Part shown: positions 9,491 through 16,584 of the stretch, in pieces
How the letters are laid out: every line of letters starts with the position of its first letter
Position numbering within the stretch: the stretch's first letter is position 1
Origin: Fodinisporobacter ferrooxydans
GTDB lineage: Bacteria; Bacillota; Bacilli; Tumebacillales; MYW30-H2
Length of the DNA stretch: 64,000 bases
Direction: 5' to 3'
Assembly (NCBI RefSeq): GCF_022818495.1
Contig: NZ_CP089291.1
Span: 3,675,501-3,739,500 of the forward strand
Program-made: the position numbers and the translations under genes
Notes under the pieces: model-generated
Databases searched by the model: none
Told to the model about the DNA's origin: nothing
Seen by the model: only the letters and a program-made list of their open reading frames with translations

Positions 9491-10014
9491 GATGGATTCA
9501 CCCCCTGCTGTTGATTGTTGTATGGAATAATATCATCCAATTGATGGCTGTCTTGCGTCAATTGGATATATACGTTTGCCGAATCCATGGAAACATTGGC
9601 AACCACGTTTGCTTGTTTGGCACGACTCTCGATCGTTTGAATCATTTCCGTGTAATTGCCTTTGTGAATGCCTTCATATAATACAGGCTGCAAGGTTTGA
9701 TACAAATGTGCCAAAGCTTCTGAACGCGTATCGACAACCTGAATCTGTGTATCGCTGCCTAACGATTGCAGCACGACTTGCTTGATTTTATGATAGGTAG
9801 ACTGCAAATCTTGCACATTCCACACAGTAACTTTCACGGTCCGATTTTGATTCGAGATCATGACTTTCACGCTTTGGACAGATGGAACCTGCTTCAAAGC
9901 CTGCTCCGCCGGATGTTCGAGTCCAAAATTCTTGTAAACCGCCCAACCGCCGAATAAGATGGATAGTGTAATCACGATCACCACAAGTGTCGGGATAATT
10001 CGTATACGTGACAT
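9487..10014 (-). CDS. Single-pass membrane protein coupled to the FtsH-like protease
   Basis: I do not recognise a family for this 175-residue protein. It has one N-terminal membrane helix (about residues 8-26) and a polar region of about 150 residues. The stretch with QVPSVQSVKVMISNQNRTVKVTVW has the alternating pattern of a small alpha/beta fold. The orientation is probably N-in with the bulk outside. Its stop codon overlaps the GTG start of the protease gene by four bases, so the two products are probably made in fixed ratio and may act together. A GAGGAGGGATG ribosome site lies about 4 nt before the ATG. An adaptor, a regulator, or a separately encoded outer domain of the protease are all possible. 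Confidence 0.75.
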   Translation of the reverse strand: MSRIRIIPTLVVIVITLSILFGGWAVYKNFGLEHPAEQALKQVPSVQSVKVMISNQNRTVKVTVWNVQDLQSTYHKIKQVVLQSLGSDTQIQVVDTRSEALAHLYQTLQPVLYEGIHKGNYTEMIQTIESRAKQANVVANVSMDSANVYIQLTQDSHQLDDIIPYNNQQQGVNPS

Positions 10015-10315
10015 CGATACATCCCTCCTCTACGAATTCCGATGTTTGAAACTCTATTGTTCTGGTTTCTTAAAACTTATATTTCATGCATTCTATTAGA
10101 AATTACAAAACTCGAATCCGGAAATTGGTTTACATAACATCAGCACTCGATCAGTATATCATGAAATTCAGGAAAGATCAGTAGAAAAAACTAGAAAACA
10201 TCGAGTCATTTGCTTGAAAAATCCCGAACATGCCTGCATGAAATTCTTACGGCAATTTCGGCGCATCGGGAAAGACGTTTCACTGTAAAAAAAGTTCTAC
10301 TGTGTAGAGAAGAAT
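10015..10315 (-). other. Intergenic region upstream of the protease pair, with weak terminator for ypmB
   Basis: No gene is seen in these 301 bp. Near 10283-10311 the minus strand carries TCTAC and GTAGA around a short loop, followed by seven T, a plausible weak terminator for ypmB. A TATACT hexamer near 10156-10161 on the minus strand could be the -10 box of the downstream pair, but no good -35 box is seen at the right distance. Confidence 0.4.
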
Positions 10316-10834
10316 TCAATTGTGCAGCACATAGGTCCAAAGCAATTTTCCGGTGTAAAAATCAAAGTATGCATATTTTCCATGTCCATTTTGGTCTTTT
10401 CCATACACTTCCCAGACGAGTTTACTTTGTGCAACTTTGGAAAATTGGGTTTGCACATGCGGATCAATGAGACCAGGCAGCGCATGTATGACTTGGACGA
10501 TATCGACAGGCGACTGCTTGGCGATCGACAGGATCTTATCCCGCTGCAAACCGTTTGCGGCAAGCTCCGCATATGTCGAATGTGCGGTCGCAAAAGCCCA
10601 GACGTCCCTGCCTAAGGAATCTTTGCCGAAAAATACATATTCTGTGGGGCCGCCTGTATAAATCTCCCCTGTTTGTATCGTCTGTAGAATCGTCGAATCC
10701 AGTACGCGCTGGCCAGCGAGAACGAGCGTTTGGGTACGGGCTGCAAAAATGGTGTTGGCATACCAAATGGCGAAACCAAGAATGCAAATCACGAGAACGA
10801 GACTGACCAGGAACCACCGTTTCAATGTTTTCAT
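10316..10834 (-). CDS. ypmB: YpmB-family protein (DUF5590)
   Basis: This 172-residue protein has one N-terminal membrane helix (about 7-27) and an extracellular domain of the DUF5590/PepSY-like kind seen in Bacillus YpmB. The stretch KLVWEVYGKDQNGHGKYAYF and the C-terminal FDFYTGKLL are typical. Its function is not established. The gene directly follows ypmA, as in B. subtilis, which supports the assignment. The usual next gene aspB is missing. Confidence 0.8.
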   Translation of the reverse strand: MKTLKRWFLVSLVLVICILGFAIWYANTIFAARTQTLVLAGQRVLDSTILQTIQTGEIYTGGPTEYVFFGKDSLGRDVWAFATAHSTYAELAANGLQRDKILSIAKQSPVDIVQVIHALPGLIDPHVQTQFSKVAQSKLVWEVYGKDQNGHGKYAYFDFYTGKLLWTYVLHN

Positions 10835-10837
10835 CTG

Positions 10838-11008
10838 TCATTCCGTCCTATAGATTGTCACTACCAGTTTGTTTGCTTCATCACTTTTGGATAAGCCGAA
10901 CACTACATCCCTATCTTTCAAATTCCGGTTTAGAAAATCGATCAACTGATACAGATCATCGGTTGCTGTCACTTTTTTGGTTGCAATAATCTCCAATTGC
11001 CCTGGCAT
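10838..11008 (-). CDS. ypmA: YpmA-family small protein (DUF4264)
   Basis: This 56-residue protein, translated by hand from the minus strand, begins MPGQLEIIATKKVTATDD and ends VVTIYRTE. Bacillus YpmA has about the same length and the same ending pattern and also lies immediately before ypmB, here 3 bp away. The product is a small soluble protein of unknown role. The ribosome site is a purine-rich GAGGGAAGAG somewhat far from the ATG. Confidence 0.85.
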   Translation of the reverse strand: MPGQLEIIATKKVTATDDLYQLIDFLNRNLKDRDVVFGLSKSDEANKLVVTIYRTE

Positions 11009-11036
11009 AGTTTTTCTCTTCCCTCTCTCGAAAGCC

Positions 11037-11795
11037 TTACTGAAACGTCCACTGTTTCAATTGTTTCATCCATGCTTCATCGGTTAATGTCAAACGTAAT
11101 GGAGTTATGGAAATCCATCCGCTTTGCACAGCCGACACATCCGATTCCGGATCATTCTGTGTTGTTATTTCTTCACCGATCAGCCAATAATAGGACCGCC
11201 CCAAAGGATCCAGACGCTTCTCGTAATTGGTGCTGAAAGACCGTTCGCCAAGTGTTGTCACGCGCACACCCTGAATCGGCGCGTTTGCGGGCGGGACATT
11301 GATGTTTAGAATCCGATTTTTTTCAAACGGTTGGGATTGGATCATTGGAATCATTCGTTCTACAAATTGGGCTGCAGCTGCAAAGGCAAAATTTTTATAT
11401 CCGCATGCAGAGACCGCAACGGCCGGAATACCATTCATCGCAGCTTCTACTGCTGCCGAGACTGTCCCCGAGTAGAACACATCCATCCCCAAGTTCGAAC
11501 CGGCGTTCACACCTGAGATCACAATGTCCGGCTGTTCGTCCAGCAAAACATGCATGCCCATTTTTACACAATCAGCCGGCGTGCCGTTAATTTTGAATGC
11601 AGTTACGGGAAGGCCCAAGTCGACTTCATGCACATGCAGCGGCTTATGTAATGTAATGGCGTGTCCGGTGGCGCTTTTTTGGCGATCGGGAGCGACAACA
11701 GTCACTTGATGTTCGGTATGCTTGCATAAATGTTCAGCCAATACTTCAATGCCCTTCGCATAAATACCATCGTCATTTGTCAATAAAATCCGCAT
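11037..11795 (-). CDS. surE: 5'/3'-nucleotidase SurE
   Basis: This 252-residue cytoplasmic phosphatase dephosphorylates nucleoside monophosphates and is linked to stationary-phase survival. The metal-binding N-terminus MRILLTNDDG and the SGVNAGSNLG motif are intact. Its length fits the family. It ends 28 bp before ypmA, so the two may be cotranscribed. The gene faces away from the small plus-strand ORF at 11916. Confidence 0.96.
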   Translation of the reverse strand: MRILLTNDDGIYAKGIEVLAEHLCKHTEHQVTVVAPDRQKSATGHAITLHKPLHVHEVDLGLPVTAFKINGTPADCVKMGMHVLLDEQPDIVISGVNAGSNLGMDVFYSGTVSAAVEAAMNGIPAVAVSACGYKNFAFAAAAQFVERMIPMIQSQPFEKNRILNINVPPANAPIQGVRVTTLGERSFSTNYEKRLDPLGRSYYWLIGEEITTQNDPESDVSAVQSGWISITPLRLTLTDEAWMKQLKQWTFQ

Positions 11796-11915
11796 GGCGC
11801 CTCCTCCTATTTGCCAGTAAAGATGGATACGTCCTTGATTGGCAAAAACCTTTTCTTATACGTCCAATCCCTTAGGCAATACTATCTGTACACCAACGAG
11901 GGGGTGAAGGGAGTT

Positions 11916-12176
11916 ATGCAACAGCCTTCAAGTGTTCACCACCAGAACGCGAACCTGTCAAACATCCCACAGGATGTGCATACATTCGCTCGCGACATGG
12001 CTTCCCGGATTGGTATTTTGCATTATCTGGAATCCGGTGAATGGTGGGCTGCACCTTATGTCCTAAGCCGCACCATCCAATCGTCAGAGATCTCCGTCCG
12101 GAACGTGTACGGGAACCTAAATCACATCAATAAACGCTTCAAATTATTGACACACAAGGATCTCCAGCGATTTTAA
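11916..12176 (+). CDS. Small orphan protein, 86 residues, unknown
   Basis: This plus-strand frame begins at an ATG 8 nt after AGGGGGTGA-like sequence, a good ribosome site. The product is hydrophilic with no membrane helix or signal peptide, contains the aromatic stretch LESGEWWAAPYVLSRTI and ends HKDLQRF. I know no family for it. It is the only plus-strand gene among some 29 kb of minus-strand genes. Coding status rests on the ribosome site, an uninterrupted frame and protein-like composition. Confidence 0.5.
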   Translation: MQQPSSVHHQNANLSNIPQDVHTFARDMASRIGILHYLESGEWWAAPYVLSRTIQSSEISVRNVYGNLNHINKRFKLLTHKDLQRF

Positions 12177-12245
12177 CACGTATTCCGCGTCTCTTGTGAC
12201 AGATAACGTGAATCTTGAATCAGGTGGAATGTTTACGCCATCTGA

Positions 12246-12290
12246 TTCTTATCTGAATCAACAACGATTTATTTTCTTATCTGAATCAAC
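12246..12290. repeat. Short direct repeat, 17 bp, two copies 28 bp apart
   Basis: TTCTTATCTGAATCAAC occurs at 12246-12262 and again at 12274-12290. The first copy is preceded by TGATTC, making a small TGATTC/GAATCA inverted repeat. It lies in the gap between the plus-strand orphan ORF and the 3' end of mtaD. It could be a weak bidirectional terminator or a local duplication. Confidence 0.5.
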
Positions 12291-12299
12291 GCCAACGAT

Positions 12300-13598
12300 T
12301 CATTGCCGTTGCAACAACCGATCTACAATCTGGTTTGCCTGTTTGAAAATTTGCGTCTCATCCAATGTCAAACATGCTTTGTTTTGAATCACGACACGAC
12401 CATCGATAATCACATCTCGTACATCACCGGCCGCTGCGGCATACACCAAGTGTGCAAGAATGTCATGACGCGGTTGCAGATGTGGTTTTTGAAAATCTAC
12501 AATAATAAAGTCGGCGAGACTTCCCACAGTCAAAGTTCCTAATGAATTCCCCAAAAACAATGCATCCGCACCGCCTTTTGTGGCCAGATGCAGCGCTGTG
12601 GAAGCAGAAATGGCCAGCGGATTTTCCAACAGACCTTTATGAATCATCGCAGCCATCCGCATTTCCTCAAACATATCCAGGCGATTGTTGCTGGCCGCTC
12701 CATCTGTTCCAAGACCTACGACAATCCCCCGTTCCAGCATTTTCGTAAGCGGTGCAATGCCGCTGCCTAATTTTAAATTGCTGTTGGGATTGTGGGCGAT
12801 CGCCATGCCGCAAGCCGCAATGATATCCAGATCCTCGTCCGTCACATGCACGCAATGTGCGCCAATGACCGGACGATCCAGCAGACCGACTTCTTTTACT
12901 AATTGTATGGGCGTTTTGCCGTATTGTTGTAAACAATCTGCAACTTCTTTGCGAGTCTCGGATAAATGGATTTGGATGGGCACTTGCAGTTCCTTGGAAA
13001 GTTCGGCAATCCCCCGCAAGTATTCAGGAGGACATGTATAAGGCGCATGCGGACCAAGCATCGTTCGAATTCTGCCGTTTGCATATCCTTCATATTTGCC
13101 CACGAATTCCACCGCTTCCTGTTTTGCCGACTCCCCTTTCTCCCCAAATCCGATGAGTCCGCGCGACAGTACCGCACGCATCCCGGATTGCTCAACAGCC
13201 AGCGCCACTTGCTCTTCAAAAAAATACATATCGGTAAAACAGGTCGTACCCGATTTCAACATTTCTAATATGCCCAATTGCGTACCGACATAAATATCTT
13301 CTGCCGTCAATTGATCTTCCAGCGGCCAGATCTTGTTTTGCAGCCATTCCTGCAACGGCAAATCATCCGCATATCCGCGCAGCAAAGCCATCGCCGCATG
13401 TCCATGCGTATTGATCAGTCCAGGCATCACAACACAGCCGCCGGCGTCGATCACTTGATCAAAGCGATCTTTGGCATCTTGCCACTCGCCGCTGCCGATT
13501 TTTTCGATGTAGGAACCGTTCGTAACAATATACCCGTTTTCGATGATTGCGGCAGTCGCCGAAGCGACTATCGCGGCATGTTCGATCAATAATTTCAT
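12300..13598 (-). CDS. mtaD: 5-methylthioadenosine / S-adenosylhomocysteine deaminase
   Basis: This 432-residue amidohydrolase has the zinc motif NTHGHAAM near residue 66, IHLSET, GAHCVH and the catalytic Asp in GLGTDGAASNN. Members of this family deaminate methylthioadenosine, S-adenosylhomocysteine or 5'-deoxyadenosine. The gene heads away from mtnA and mtnP in the same transcript, so a role in clearing methylthioadenosine and related nucleosides is likely. Substrate preference cannot be told from sequence. Confidence 0.9.
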   Translation of the reverse strand: MKLLIEHAAIVASATAAIIENGYIVTNGSYIEKIGSGEWQDAKDRFDQVIDAGGCVVMPGLINTHGHAAMALLRGYADDLPLQEWLQNKIWPLEDQLTAEDIYVGTQLGILEMLKSGTTCFTDMYFFEEQVALAVEQSGMRAVLSRGLIGFGEKGESAKQEAVEFVGKYEGYANGRIRTMLGPHAPYTCPPEYLRGIAELSKELQVPIQIHLSETRKEVADCLQQYGKTPIQLVKEVGLLDRPVIGAHCVHVTDEDLDIIAACGMAIAHNPNSNLKLGSGIAPLTKMLERGIVVGLGTDGAASNNRLDMFEEMRMAAMIHKGLLENPLAISASTALHLATKGGADALFLGNSLGTLTVGSLADFIIVDFQKPHLQPRHDILAHLVYAAAAGDVRDVIIDGRVVIQNKACLTLDETQIFKQANQIVDRLLQRQ

Positions 13599-13634
13599 AA
13601 TCCCATGACTCCTCTGCCATTCCTATATCTACAT

Positions 13635-14666
13635 TTATGCTTTTACCAGTTGTTTCATCGCTTCGCTATTTGGGCGATGGATTACGCCGTTTTCCGTAAT
13701 GATTGCAGTGATCAACCGATGCGGCGTCACATCAAATGCCGGATGCAGTGCATCAACTCCAAGCGGAGCCACCCGTTGTCCGCCAAACGTCAGAACTTCT
13801 TCGCTGGAGCGTTGTTCGATCTCGATAGCTTCACCCGTTGTCATGCTCCAATCGATGGTTGACATCGGCGCAGCAACATAGAACGGTATCCTGTGGGCAT
13901 TGGCAAGGACCGCCAAGGAATAGGTGCCGATTTTATTGGCTGTATCTCCATTGCTTGCCACCCGATCGGCGCCGACAATTACAAGATCCACCATGTTTTG
14001 CTGCATCAAATAGCCGGCCATACTGTCTGTGACAATCGTTACAGGAATATGTTCCGCTTGCAGCTCAAACGCGGTCAACCGGGCGCCCTGCAAATAGGGG
14101 CGAGTTTCATCCGCATACACTTGACTGACTTTGCCTTTGGCAAATGCGGAACGGATTACCCCAAGGGCCGTTCCGTATTCGACCGTTGCCAGTGTGCCCG
14201 TATTGCAATGCGTCAATATCCTTGCATCTGACGGAATCAGCGTTTCTCCGTTCTCGCCGATTTTGCGATTGACGACGATATCTTCCCGCGCAATCGCCTC
14301 TGCTTCATCAACCAATCGACGCACGAATTCTTCTGTCGCAAGAGGCAAGTTCAGAATGCCCCGCATGCGCTCGATGGCCCAAAATAAATTCACGGCGGTC
14401 GGCCGTGTCTGACTCATCTGATCCAGGACTTCATTCATACTCTTGACAAAGTCTTCCGCATTGAAATGCTTGCGTTCCTGTGCGGCGATTGCAATGCCAT
14501 ATGCGGCAGCCGCGCCGATCGCCGGCGCGCCGCGGACGTTCATATCGACGATGCAACGCGCCACTTCTTTCGCAGTCGTACAATGGATCCAGCGTTCTTC
14601 CTGCGGCAGTTTTGTCTGATCCAGTATATCGATTGACGTACCGTAAAACTTTAATGATTGTAACAT
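13635..14666 (-). CDS. mtnA: S-methyl-5-thioribose-1-phosphate isomerase
   Basis: This 343-residue enzyme converts methylthioribose-1-phosphate to methylthioribulose-1-phosphate in methionine salvage. The family signatures NVRGAPAIGAAAAYG, LTHCNTGTLATVEYGTALG (catalytic Cys) and the catalytic Asp in VIVGADRVASNGDTANKIGT are present. It lies between mtnP and mtaD, giving the order mtnP-mtnA-mtaD. The later pathway genes are not nearby. Confidence 0.96.
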   Translation of the reverse strand: MLQSLKFYGTSIDILDQTKLPQEERWIHCTTAKEVARCIVDMNVRGAPAIGAAAAYGIAIAAQERKHFNAEDFVKSMNEVLDQMSQTRPTAVNLFWAIERMRGILNLPLATEEFVRRLVDEAEAIAREDIVVNRKIGENGETLIPSDARILTHCNTGTLATVEYGTALGVIRSAFAKGKVSQVYADETRPYLQGARLTAFELQAEHIPVTIVTDSMAGYLMQQNMVDLVIVGADRVASNGDTANKIGTYSLAVLANAHRIPFYVAAPMSTIDWSMTTGEAIEIEQRSSEEVLTFGGQRVAPLGVDALHPAFDVTPHRLITAIITENGVIHRPNSEAMKQLVKA

Positions 14667-14686
14667 CGGCGTTCTCCCAATCCTGA

Positions 14687-15496
14687 CTATTTTGCCAACG
14701 ATCCCAACTCATGCAGAGCATGTGGGCATTGACAGGTTCTTTCCCCTGACGAATCTTCGATCACTTGATAAAACAGTTCGCGAACGTTTGCCACATTTGC
14801 CTGCATGACTTCCATAACTTCCCGGTGTGTCAAAGCTTCCTTCGAAATGCCGGCACAGTAATTGGTCACCATGGCAACAGTGGCATAGCACATTTCCTGC
14901 TCCTTTGCCAGCACCACTTCGGGAACGGAAGTCATGCCGACAACATCGCCGCCAAAGCCGGCAAACATCCGAATCTCTGCAGGCGTCTCAAAACGCGGTC
15001 CTTCTGTGCATACATAGGTTCCTGATGCCTGCAGGACAATCCCCAAACAGTCGGCAGCTTTGGACACTTCTCCTCGCAACCGTCCGCAATACGGGTCAGT
15101 CATATCAATATGAACAACCCCTTGTTCCCCTTCAAAAAATGTGACAGGCCGCTGTTTCGTAAAATCGATAAATTGGTCGACAAGCACCAAAGACCCCGGT
15201 TGCAACCCTGCGTGCAATGAGCCAACGGCAGCAGTTGCCAATATTTGTTGCACGCCGATCGACCGCAATGCCCAAATATTCGCCCGGTAATTGACTTTAT
15301 GCGGCGGCACCGCATGTCCTTTTCCATGCCTTGGCATAAAAGCAACCGTTTTTCCTTGCAGTCGGCCAATGTGTAAAGAAACATCTCCATACGGCGTTGC
15401 GATCGAGTGTTGCTTGGGCTGCTCCAACAAATCCGGTTGGTAAACGCCCGTTCCGCCGATAATCCCATAGCTTGCCTGTGTTTGTATTGTACTCAT
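14687..15496 (-). CDS. mtnP: 5'-methylthioadenosine phosphorylase
   Basis: This 269-residue purine nucleoside phosphorylase of the MTAP family cleaves methylthioadenosine to adenine and methylthioribose-1-phosphate, the substrate of MtnA. The motifs GIIGGTGVY, PRHGKGHAVPPHKVNYRAN and TEGPRFETPAEIRMF are diagnostic. The start at 15496 is chosen because GGAG lies 8 nt upstream. An ATG two codons earlier is too close to it, and the longer frame adds 33 unrelated residues. Confidence 0.95.
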   Translation of the reverse strand: MSTIQTQASYGIIGGTGVYQPDLLEQPKQHSIATPYGDVSLHIGRLQGKTVAFMPRHGKGHAVPPHKVNYRANIWALRSIGVQQILATAAVGSLHAGLQPGSLVLVDQFIDFTKQRPVTFFEGEQGVVHIDMTDPYCGRLRGEVSKAADCLGIVLQASGTYVCTEGPRFETPAEIRMFAGFGGDVVGMTSVPEVVLAKEQEMCYATVAMVTNYCAGISKEALTHREVMEVMQANVANVRELFYQVIEDSSGERTCQCPHALHELGSLAK

Positions 15497-15693
15497 GTTC
15501 ATTGCTCCAATATGTAAAGTAAATGTGTATATGTGTTCAAATGCCTTTCGATCAGTTATGGTATCATTTAACCAAAAACGTCGAAACAAAGTCAATACGC
15601 CGTTCTTTTTCGTGTTTCAATCATTCATTCCGGACGACGCGCAGAAGAATCGCGGTTTGGATGCAGGTATGCAAATAAATGGACGAACGCAAA

Positions 15694-15724
15694 CAGACCA
15701 GGCAGCCGCACACAACCTGGTCTG
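15694..15724. repeat. Inverted repeat in the rex-mtnP gap
   Basis: CAGACCAGG and CCTGGTCTG form a perfect 9-bp stem with a 13-nt loop. It lies in the 334-bp gap between mtnP and rex (15497-15830), where no gene is seen. There is no clear T-run on either strand. A weak terminator or an operator are both possible. Confidence 0.5.
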
Positions 15725-15781
15725 AAACGATAGCAAAACAAGCAAAACGAAAAATCCGTATCGTATTGAAATCTTCCTATT

Positions 15782-15830
15782 AGAGGATGTTCAAAAAGCA
15801 GTCAAAACTTTCTTTTTTGAACACGCACGA
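15782..15830. repeat. Dispersed repeat, copy 1 (AGAGGATGTTCAAAAAGC family)
   Basis: The element starts AGAGGATGTTCAAAAAGCAG and continues with TCAAAAC. After a short loop it turns back with TTTTTTGAAC, so the middle of the sequence can fold. The same opening occurs at 23573 and, slightly diverged, at 54149. It directly follows the rex stop codon on the minus strand, a typical place for a terminator-like repeat. Confidence 0.65.
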
Positions 15831-16454
15831 TTACAAATAATAGGCAAGACTTTGCAACTCTGTCGTCAAATCCGCGTTGCGCAAATGAACATTGGCGGGT
15901 ACCTTGAGCGTGACAGGCGCAAAATTCAAGATGGTTCGAACACCGGCAGCGACAAGTTTGTTCACGACTTCCTGTGCAGCAAATGCAGGAACTGTAATAA
16001 TTCCCATCTCAATCTCTTGTTTTGCGACGATCGCTGACAATTCATCCAAATGATAGATATTCATGGCGCCGATGCTTGTACCCACTTTTTTCGGATCTGT
16101 ATCAAAGATGGCCGTAATCGTCAGGTTTTCTTTTAAATACTGATTATAATTGCTGATGGCAATCCCAAGATGTCCTGCCCCTACAAGAGCCACTCGAATG
16201 GTACGATCCAGTTTCAAGATCTGTTTGATTTTTTCTATTAAGTAAATGACTTCATACCCGATGCCTTTTCGCCCAAATTCGCCAAAATATGCAAGATCTT
16301 TCCGAATTTGAGCCGGATTCATGTCTAATTTTTGCCCTAGTTCATGAGAGGATACCGTCCGGATATTCATATCGAACAAATGTTGCAAATACCTCAGATA
16401 AATCGGTAATCTTCGTACAACTGCTTCTGATATTTTTGGAGTTTTGGATTGCAG
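15831..16454 (-). CDS. rex: Redox-sensing repressor Rex (probable CTG start)
   Basis: This NADH/NAD+ sensor represses fermentation and respiration genes. An N-terminal winged helix precedes a Rossmann domain (VALVGAGHLGIAISNYN). The first ATG (16388) would cut away the conserved start of the winged helix. Upstream the same frame encodes KTPKISEAVVRRLPIYLRYL, a clear Rex N-terminus, and an in-frame stop lies just before it. The only start-like codon there is CTG at 16454-16452, a few bases after a very strong AGGAGGGGG. This gives 207 residues, the normal Rex length. Confidence 0.88.
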   Translation of the reverse strand: MQSKTPKISEAVVRRLPIYLRYLQHLFDMNIRTVSSHELGQKLDMNPAQIRKDLAYFGEFGRKGIGYEVIYLIEKIKQILKLDRTIRVALVGAGHLGIAISNYNQYLKENLTITAIFDTDPKKVGTSIGAMNIYHLDELSAIVAKQEIEMGIITVPAFAAQEVVNKLVAAGVRTILNFAPVTLKVPANVHLRNADLTTELQSLAYYL

Positions 16455-16584
16455 ACTAACCCCCTCCTATACCCTGACATCCGAATGCAAACGCATTTCC
16501 ATTACCATCGTACATTTGATGGTTCCTGTTCGTCAAATGATTTTTCCATTTTTTCGCTTTCTGCAAAGCAAGAGCTGCAGTCGT

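Noticed and set aside
15497-15830. S-box (SAM) riboswitch upstream of mtnP
   Set aside because: A SAM-related gene made this worth checking, but the conserved S-box sequence blocks are absent. Only a simple 9-bp inverted repeat is present, and it lies about 200 bp upstream of mtnP in its direction of transcription, close to the rex side.
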